Part shown: piece after piece, positions 5,462 to 10,162 of the stretch
Numbering within the stretch: position 1 is the stretch's first letter
Layout: each line of letters starts with the position of its first letter
Assembly: GCA_003161515.1 (NCBI GenBank)
Contig: PMOH01000322.1
Span: forward strand, 1-10,162
Origin: Deltaproteobacteria bacterium
GTDB lineage: Bacteria > Desulfobacterota > Binatia > Binatales > Binataceae
Length of the DNA stretch: 10,162 bases
Direction: 5' to 3'
Program-made: the position numbers and the translations under genes
The notes under the pieces: model-generated
The model's input: the letters and a program-made list of their open reading frames with translations, nothing else
Database searches by the model: none
Told to the model about the DNA's origin: nothing

Positions 5462-6857
5462 ACTCCCGCACATCGACAAAGTGCCCCGCAATCGCCGCCG
5501 CCGCCGCCATCGCCGGACTCACCAGATGCGTCCGCCCGCCTTTGCCTTGACGCCCCTCGAAGTTGCGATTCGAGGTGCTGGCGCATCGCTCGCCCGGCTG
5601 CAGCACATCGGGATTCATCGCCAGGCACATGCTGCATCCCGACTCGCGCCATTCGAAGCCGGCTTCCGTGAAAATTCTGTCGAGCCCAAGACTCTCGGCC
5701 TCGGCCTTCACTTCCTGCGAGCCTGGCACCACCATCGCATGCACGGTCGGCGCAACTTTGTGTCCCTTGACGATACCGGCGGCCGACTTGAGATCGCTCA
5801 GCCGCGAGTTAGTGCACGATCCGATAAACACGCGATCGATCTTGATGTCCTCGATGCGCGTCCCCGGGCGCAGCGCCATATAAGTGAGCGCGCGCTCGAC
5901 CGTCTCGCGCTGTTCCTTGTCGCCGATCTCCGCGGGATTCGGCACGCTGCCGCGCACGTCGGTGACCATCCCGGGATTTGTCCCCCACGTCACCTGCGGC
6001 GCGAACGTCGCCGCGTCGAACACCACGCTGCGATCAAATTTCGCGCCGTCGTCGCTGCGGCATTCGAGCCATCGCGACGCGAGCGTGTCGAACTCCTTGC
6101 CCGTCGGGACATAACGCCGACCGCGCAAATACTCGACGGTAGTCTTGTCCGCCGCGACCATCCCGGCGCGCGCGCCGCCTTCAATCGACATGTTGCAAAC
6201 CGTCATCCGCTCTTCCATCGAGAGCGACTCGACCGCGGCGCCGCGATACTCGATCACATGCCCGGTCGCGCCGTTGGTCTTGATCCTGCCGATGATGCCG
6301 AGAATCAAATCCTTGGCGCCGACTCCGGTCCCGAGTTTTCCATCGACGCGAATCTCAAACGTCTGCGGCCGCTCTTCCCACAGGCATTGCGTCGCCAGCA
6401 CGTGCTCGACTTCGCTGGTGCCGATCCCGAACGCGAGCGCGCCGAACGCGCCATGCGTCGCGGTATGACTATCGCCGCAAACGATCGTCATCCCCGGCTG
6501 CGTGAGTCCAAGCTCCGGCCCGATGACGTGCACGATTCCCTGCTCGCGCGATCCGATATCGAACAGCCGGAGCCCGAACTCGGCGCAGTTGCGCCGCAAC
6601 GTCTCGATCTGGAGTTTCGAATCGGCGTCGGTAATAGGCTTGCTGCGATCGGTCGTCGGCACGTTGTGATCCTGCGTCGCGTACGTCCGATGCGGCGCGC
6701 GCACCTTGCGCCCCGAATGCCGCAGGCCCTCGAACGCCTGCGGCGACGTGACTTCATGCACCAGGTGCAGGTCGATGTAGAGCAGGGAAGGCTCATGCTG
6801 CTTTTCGCGGACGACATGCTCTTCCCAGATTTTTTCGAACAAGGTTTTTGCGGCCAT
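5451..6857 (-). CDS. leuC: 3-isopropylmalate dehydratase large subunit
   Basis: Large, iron-sulfur subunit of isopropylmalate isomerase, an aconitase-superfamily enzyme acting with LeuD in leucine synthesis. It has 468 residues, normal for the bacterial LeuC class. The N-terminus AKTLFEKIWEEHVV and LLYIDLHLVHEVTSPQAFEG (25-44) are typical. The 4Fe-4S ligands are C348 (FIGSCTNSRLSDL) and C408 and C411 (SGCSMCLAMNPD). The active-site stretches DHNVPT (63-68) and CGDSHTATHGAFGA (127-140) are also present. The start is ATG 6857 with GGGAG about 11 bases upstream, at the edge of a small hairpin. A candidate promoter at 6894-6921 overlaps the end of marR. Its last two residues, Q and G, and its stop codon fall inside a dispersed palindromic repeat, so the C-terminus may have been set by repeat insertion. 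Confidence 0.98.
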   Translation of the reverse strand: MAAKTLFEKIWEEHVVREKQHEPSLLYIDLHLVHEVTSPQAFEGLRHSGRKVRAPHRTYATQDHNVPTTDRSKPITDADSKLQIETLRRNCAEFGLRLFDIGSREQGIVHVIGPELGLTQPGMTIVCGDSHTATHGAFGALAFGIGTSEVEHVLATQCLWEERPQTFEIRVDGKLGTGVGAKDLILGIIGRIKTNGATGHVIEYRGAAVESLSMEERMTVCNMSIEGGARAGMVAADKTTVEYLRGRRYVPTGKEFDTLASRWLECRSDDGAKFDRSVVFDAATFAPQVTWGTNPGMVTDVRGSVPNPAEIGDKEQRETVERALTYMALRPGTRIEDIKIDRVFIGSCTNSRLSDLKSAAGIVKGHKVAPTVHAMVVPGSQEVKAEAESLGLDRIFTEAGFEWRESGCSMCLAMNPDVLQPGERCASTSNRNFEGRQGKGGRTHLVSPAMAAAAAIAGHFVDVREWQG

Positions 6858-6871
6858 TGCGTCTTCAACTC

Positions 6872-6886
6872 CCGCCGCGTCGGCGG
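6872..6886 (-). promoter_or_regulatory. hairpin in the leuC 5' leader
   Basis: On the minus strand CCGCCG-ACG-CGGCGG forms a 6-base-pair stem with a 3-base loop. It ends just at the GGGAG that would serve as leuC ribosome site, so the stem could partly limit access to it. I see no leader peptide or T tract, so classical leucine attenuation is not supported. The hairpin may simply reflect GC-rich DNA. Confidence 0.25.
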
Positions 6887-6893
6887 CGTAACG

Positions 6894-6921
6894 ATTTTAT
6901 TTCGAAATTCCGATTACTCAA
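6894..6921 (-). promoter_or_regulatory. candidate leuCD promoter
   Basis: TTGAGT (6916-6921, four of six matches) and TAAAAT (6894-6899, five of six matches) are 16 bases apart on the minus strand. The -35 hexamer overlaps the marR stop codon. Transcription would start near 6887, giving a leader of about 30 bases. The gap is only 60 bases, so read-through from marR is also possible. Confidence 0.35.
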
Positions 6922-7397
6922 ACCGCCGCCGCCCGCCGTCCATTCTTCCCGCGTGAATATCGTTCGATCCGATCGGACAGCTTACCCGCGAACGTGCTGA
7001 ACGAGGCGAGCTCATCGCGCGAAAATCCGGTCCACACAGCTTCGATCGCCGCCTGCCGCGCCGCGCGCACTTCCGCCAGCGTTCGATGTCCCTTCGCGGT
7101 CAACTTGTAACTCCGATTCCTGCGGTCGTCGCGCCCAATCGCAGCCGAGACCAGCCCACTGTCGAGCAGTTGGCGCAATATTTTGGATACCGCCGCCGCC
7201 GAGCTGTCGCGGCTGCGCGCGAACATCGACGGAATGAAATGCTCGGTCGAAATTTCTTCGAGCACGCGCCATTGCTCGATTGTGATTCCCGCGTCGCGCG
7301 CCAGCACCTCGCGCCGCCGCTCGAAAATTTCCGCCAGCGCCGTCATCGCCTCGATCGCGCGAAAAATCGGGTCGCGTCCTTGTCCAACTGCTTGCAT
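6918..7397 (-). CDS. MarR-family transcriptional regulator
   Basis: A 159-residue winged-helix regulator of the MarR family, normally a dimer that represses a neighbouring gene and is released by a small ligand or oxidant. The winged helix is at about 38-106: GITIEQWRVLEEIS (37-50), recognition helix SAAAVSKILRQLLDSGLV (66-83), and the wing with the family signature RDDRRNRSYKLTAKG (89-103). The flanking helices form the dimer interface. No cysteine is present, so cysteine-based oxidant sensing is excluded. The start is ATG 7397. The ribosome site is poor, so expression may be low. It is divergent from the flavoprotein gene at 7461. The 63-base gap holds a perfect 16-base palindrome that is probably its operator, so it likely controls both itself and that gene. 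leuC follows 60 bases downstream on the same strand. Confidence 0.93.
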   Translation of the reverse strand: MQAVGQGRDPIFRAIEAMTALAEIFERRREVLARDAGITIEQWRVLEEISTEHFIPSMFARSRDSSAAAVSKILRQLLDSGLVSAAIGRDDRRNRSYKLTAKGHRTLAEVRAARQAAIEAVWTGFSRDELASFSTFAGKLSDRIERYSRGKNGRRAAAV

Positions 7398-7419
7398 CAG
7401 GCAAGATATTAACTATAGT
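7392..7419 (+). promoter_or_regulatory. candidate promoter for the 7461 gene
   Basis: TTGCAT (7392-7397, three of six matches) and TATAGT (7414-7419, five of six matches) are separated by 16 bases. The -10 hexamer lies in the centre of the palindrome 7408-7423, so regulator binding there would block transcription. The -35 match is weak. Confidence 0.35.
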
Positions 7420-7423
7420 TAAT
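7408..7423. promoter_or_regulatory. 16-base perfect palindrome, putative MarR operator
   Basis: ATTAACTATAGTTAAT is self-complementary over all 16 bases and is the only AT-rich block in the divergent gap. The symmetry continues loosely outside it with GCAAGAT on the left and ATCTTTGC on the right. MarR proteins bind AT-rich palindromes of this size and position. Confidence 0.7.
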
Positions 7424-7460
7424 CAATCTTTGCAAGCCACGATTCAGGAAGGAAACGGCG

Positions 7461-8024
7461 ATGTCCAAATTCTTCGACCAGCTGACTCCGGAATTGACCG
7501 AATTCATCCGCGCGCAACCCGTGTTCTTCGTTGCGACCGCCGCAGTGAACGCTCGCATCAACTTGTCGCCCAAGGGCATGGACACCTTCCGCGTGCTGGA
7601 CGAAAGACGCGTCGCCTACCTGGATCTCACCGGCAGCGGCAACGAAACTGCGGCGCATCTGCGAAGCGACGGCCGCATCACGATAATGTTCTGCTCGTTC
7701 GACAATAACGCCGAGATAGCGCGCATCTACGGCCGCGGCGCAGTGATTCAACCGAGTGACAATCGATGGCCTGAGCTCATCGCCAACTTCCCGAAACTTC
7801 CCGGCGTGCGGCAGGTGATGGAGATTCGCGTCGAATCCGCGATGACTTCATGCGGCTACGCGGTGCCGCGGATGCGCGCGATGGAGCCGCGCGACACGCT
7901 CGAAAAGTACTGGATCAAAAAAGGAGAGCAGGCGAAAGAGGAGTACTGGCAGAAGCATAACCTGCGCAGCATCGACGGCCTGCCGACCGGCATGCCCGAC
8001 GCGACGTCACGACCGCGCCGCTGA
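7461..8024 (+). CDS. pyridoxamine 5'-phosphate oxidase family flavoprotein
   Basis: A 187-residue protein with the split-barrel fold of the pyridoxamine-phosphate-oxidase family, most of whose small members bind FMN or F420 and have unknown substrates. The barrel covers about 10-130: FFVATAAVNARINLSPKG (22-39), RVAYLDLTGSGNETAAHL (50-67), and RITIMFCSF (72-80). The C-terminal part has SCGYAVP (130-136) and the tail RSIDGLP (169-175) seen in this subgroup. It is not the biosynthetic PdxH, which has a different length and C-terminus. The start is ATG 7461 with the strong ribosome site AGGAAGGA 7 bases upstream. It is divergent from the MarR gene and shares its operator region, so it is the likely regulated target. 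It converges with dinB, whose stop is 6 bases away. Confidence 0.9.
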   Translation: MSKFFDQLTPELTEFIRAQPVFFVATAAVNARINLSPKGMDTFRVLDERRVAYLDLTGSGNETAAHLRSDGRITIMFCSFDNNAEIARIYGRGAVIQPSDNRWPELIANFPKLPGVRQVMEIRVESAMTSCGYAVPRMRAMEPRDTLEKYWIKKGEQAKEEYWQKHNLRSIDGLPTGMPDATSRPRR

Positions 8025-8030
8025 AGCGCA

Positions 8031-9278
8031 TCATTTGATCCGCCGCGTCGGCGCAGCGCGCTCTGCACGCGCCAGTCCTCGCGTGACCGCCTCGTCGCCG
8101 AATTTCTTCGCCACCGAATCCAGCGCACGATTAAGCCGGTCGCGCTTGCGATCCTCAACTGGCGCCGACTCGAACAGCCCGAGCTGCGAAGTGTCCGCGC
8201 GCTCCAGTTGATGTACTTGCACGCCGGCCAGCCGAATCTTTTCCTTCCCGCCGACCTTCGCCAACAACTGCGTCGCGACCCGCGAAATCTCCGGACCGTC
8301 GTTGGTCGTCCCGTCGAGTGAAAAGCTGCGCGTGATCAGTGGATAGCGCCCGCCGCCGAGCGGACGCGCAATTTTCAGCTTGAGCGTAATCGTCCGCGCG
8401 CGCACCCCGTCAGCGCGTAGCCGCCGCGCGATCGCGTCGCCATGCGCGATCAGCACGCGCCGCAATTCGATCGAGTCGAGCGCCAGGTCGTGCGCGAAAG
8501 TATTTTCCTCGCCGTACGACTTGCGCTGCCAGTCGGCGATCACCGGGCGCGAGTCGTTGCCCAACGCCAGTTCGTGCAAATGCGGTCCCATCGATCCGAA
8601 CATTGCCTTCAATTCGATCGGGTCGCGCCGCGCGAGGTCGCCGACCGTTTTGATTCCGCATTCATGCATCCGCGCGAGCGTCACACGTCCGACACCCCAC
8701 AGTCTTTCGACCGGCAGCGGCGTCAGCATTTCGTGCAATTTTTCCGGCGCCACCAGCAGCAACCCATCCGGCTTCGACATGTCGCTCAGAATTTTCGCCG
8801 CCATCTTGGTCGGCGCGACGCCCACCGAGACGACCAGGCCGGTTGTTTCGAGCACGCGGCGCTTGAGATCGCGCGCGGCGTCGAGCGGCGCCCCGAGCAG
8901 GCGCTCGGTGCCGGTGAGATCGATAAACGCCTCGTCGAGCGAGAGCGGTTCGACCACTGGACTGAAGCTCTCGAACACGCGCATCACGACTCGCGAGATT
9001 TCCACGTAACGATTCATTCGGCCCGGCACAAAAATCGCCTGCGGGCACAGTTTGCGCGCCTGCCCGGTGGGCATCGCGGAGCGAACGCCGAATTTGCGCG
9101 CCTCGTACGACGCCGAGGTGACGACGCCGCGCGCGCTCCGCCCGCCGACAATCACCGGCAGGCCGCGCAGCGATGGGTTGTCGAGGATTTCGACCGATGC
9201 GTAGAACGCGTCCATGTCCGCGTGCGCGATCACGCGCGGCCAATGCGATGCGCTTCCGCTGGACGCCTCGGCACTCAT
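8031..9278 (-). CDS. dinB: DNA polymerase IV (Y family)
   Basis: Error-prone Y-family polymerase that copies past damaged bases. It has 415 residues from ATG 9278. The palm begins with IAHADMDAFYASVE (17-30): D21 binds catalytic metal and Y26 is the steric gate against ribonucleotides. SLDEAF (113-118) gives the other metal ligands D115 and E116. VSVGVAPTKMAAKILSDMSKP (150-170) and the helix-hairpin-helix LWGVGRVTLARMHECGI (193-209) follow, then the little finger at about 250-360. QLGLF (365-369) matches the beta-clamp-binding consensus. About 46 residues follow it, rich in basic residues. The start overlaps the stop of the upstream protoporphyrinogen oxidase gene in ATGA, so the two are translationally coupled. 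The frame stays open up to 10025, but this extra stretch overlaps the upstream gene and is arginine-rich shadow sequence, so I reject a longer protein. Confidence 0.95.
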   Translation of the reverse strand: MSAEASSGSASHWPRVIAHADMDAFYASVEILDNPSLRGLPVIVGGRSARGVVTSASYEARKFGVRSAMPTGQARKLCPQAIFVPGRMNRYVEISRVVMRVFESFSPVVEPLSLDEAFIDLTGTERLLGAPLDAARDLKRRVLETTGLVVSVGVAPTKMAAKILSDMSKPDGLLLVAPEKLHEMLTPLPVERLWGVGRVTLARMHECGIKTVGDLARRDPIELKAMFGSMGPHLHELALGNDSRPVIADWQRKSYGEENTFAHDLALDSIELRRVLIAHGDAIARRLRADGVRARTITLKLKIARPLGGGRYPLITRSFSLDGTTNDGPEISRVATQLLAKVGGKEKIRLAGVQVHQLERADTSQLGLFESAPVEDRKRDRLNRALDSVAKKFGDEAVTRGLARAERAAPTRRIK

Positions 9279-10162
9279 TTTGGCGCCGAGAGTTTCGCGA
9301 AGGTCGCGTCCGCCGCATCTTCGCCGCTTCGAATGCAATCGGGAATCCCGACACCGCGATACGCCGCGCCCGCTATCGCGAATGCCGGTATTGTTGCGAC
9401 GGCGCGCTCGATCTCCGCGACTCGCGCGAGATGCCCGACTTCGTACTGCGGCATCGAGTCGGGCCATCGCCTGACTTCGGTAAATCCCGGCGCCGCGCTG
9501 ACTCCGAGCAGCGCGCGAAACTCGTCGCGCACCGCGGCGACAATCTCTGTGTCGCTGAGAGTCATCATTTCGCGGCTCATCTCGCCGCCGACGAACGCGC
9601 GCGCCAGGATTGCGCCGGCCGGCGCGCGTCCTTCGAACTTGAAGCTCGAAAAGCTGCCCGCGATTATTCGCCGACGCTCGGCCGCAGGCACCACGAAGCC
9701 GAACGCGCGCGGTGACGGGTCGAAGTCGCTCTCGCGAAACGTCAGGTTGACCGTCGCCGCCGACGCATAGCTGATCGCACCGAGCATCTTCGCCGCCGCC
9801 GGCGACAACGTCGCCACCATCCGCGAGGCCGCATACGCCGGTGCTGCGCAGATCACCGCGTCGGCATCGATCGCGTCGCCACCGCTGGTCGCGAGCCGCC
9901 ACGCATCTCCGTTCCGCGACATCGCCACAACTTCCGCGCTCTTGCGAATCGAACCGCCCAGCCGCGCAACGAGCGTCTCGGGCAGTGTCGCCATTCCATT
10001 CTTGAAACTCTGGAACATGCTCCATCGCGCGCCGCTTATTTCAGAATTTCTTGATGCCTGCGCACTCTCCGCCGCGAGCATCCCTTTGATGACACTTCCG
10101 TGCCGACGTTCCATCTCAACGAAGCGCGGCATCGTCGCCGTCATGCTGAGCCGCTTCGGATC
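9275..10162 (-). CDS. hemY: protoporphyrinogen oxidase, C-terminal part (window edge)
   Basis: The last 295 residues of a FAD-dependent protoporphyrinogen/coproporphyrinogen oxidase (HemY/HemG type) of haem synthesis. The gene runs off the right end of the window. The frame is open to 10162, reading DPKRLSMTATMPRFVEMERRHGSVI, which matches the family's internal DPERLS...FP..VELE..HGS region. The ATG at 10144 is therefore internal, not the start. The substrate-domain segment MFQSFKNGMATLPETL and the second FAD-binding region at the C-terminus, IAGAAYRGVGIPDCIRSGEDAADA, are clear. The N-terminal dinucleotide-binding GxGxxG lies outside the window. Its TGA overlaps the dinB ATG. The usual family length is about 450-490 residues, so roughly a third is missing. 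Oxygen-dependent activity and the exact substrate (protoporphyrinogen or coproporphyrinogen) cannot be told from this part. Confidence 0.92.
   Translation of the reverse strand, partial: DPKRLSMTATMPRFVEMERRHGSVIKGMLAAESAQASRNSEISGARWSMFQSFKNGMATLPETLVARLGGSIRKSAEVVAMSRNGDAWRLATSGGDAIDADAVICAAPAYAASRMVATLSPAAAKMLGAISYASAATVNLTFRESDFDPSPRAFGFVVPAAERRRIIAGSFSSFKFEGRAPAGAILARAFVGGEMSREMMTLSDTEIVAAVRDEFRALLGVSAAPGFTEVRRWPDSMPQYEVGHLARVAEIERAVATIPAFAIAGAAYRGVGIPDCIRSGEDAADATFAKLSAPK

Noticed and set aside
5442..6956. 504-codon open frame on the plus strand opposite leuC
   Set aside because: Its translation is rich in R, H and A, as expected from the complement of a high-GC gene. leuC on the other strand is unmistakable.
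9279..10025. N-terminal extension of dinB to a 664-residue protein in the same open frame
   Set aside because: The extension overlaps the protoporphyrinogen oxidase gene in another frame, is arginine-rich, and has no family pattern. Polymerase IV starts normally at 9278.

Overview
The window is GC-rich (by eye about 60% or more) bacterial chromosome, densely packed, with almost every gene on the minus strand. A Rho factor, an RluD-type pseudouridine synthase, a lipoprotein with a lipobox and a FAD-type protoporphyrinogen oxidase fit a Gram-negative-type bacterium. The gene content suggests something near the former Deltaproteobacteria/Binatota, but nothing here fixes the taxonomy and that placement is a guess.

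Layout from left to right. (1) 2-334: a small exported protein of unknown function with a good promoter so close to its GTG that the transcript may be leaderless. (2) 335-637: a gene-free stretch packed with inverted repeats and hairpins between two near-identical 21-base direct repeats. (3) 638-2029: rho, whose P-loop lacks the lysine found in E. coli Rho. (4) 2030-2354: gene-free rho upstream region. (5) 2355-2687: a four-helix DUF486 membrane protein. (6) 2741-3408: a FitAB/VapBC-type toxin-antitoxin pair with a perfect 24-base palindrome over its promoter. (7) 3463-4719: an RluD-type 23S rRNA pseudouridine synthase preceded by a small lipoprotein gene. (8) 4810-6857: leuC-leuD, the two subunits of isopropylmalate isomerase for leucine synthesis, with a candidate promoter and hairpin ahead of leuC and a palindromic repeat on the leuC stop codon. 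(9) 6918-8024: a MarR-family regulator divergent from a pyridoxamine-phosphate-oxidase-like flavoprotein, sharing a 63-base gap that holds a perfect 16-base palindrome. (10) 8031-10162: the 3' part of a haem-pathway protoporphyrinogen oxidase gene overlapping by ATGA with dinB, encoding DNA polymerase IV.

Most genes are ordinary housekeeping functions. No CRISPR array, phage gene, transposase, tRNA or rRNA was seen, and I do not see a new multi-gene system. The points most worth checking are the substituted Rho P-loop, the structured repeat region at 381-622, the 27-base palindromic repeat present both there and on the end of leuC, and the three promoter/operator palindrome arrangements.
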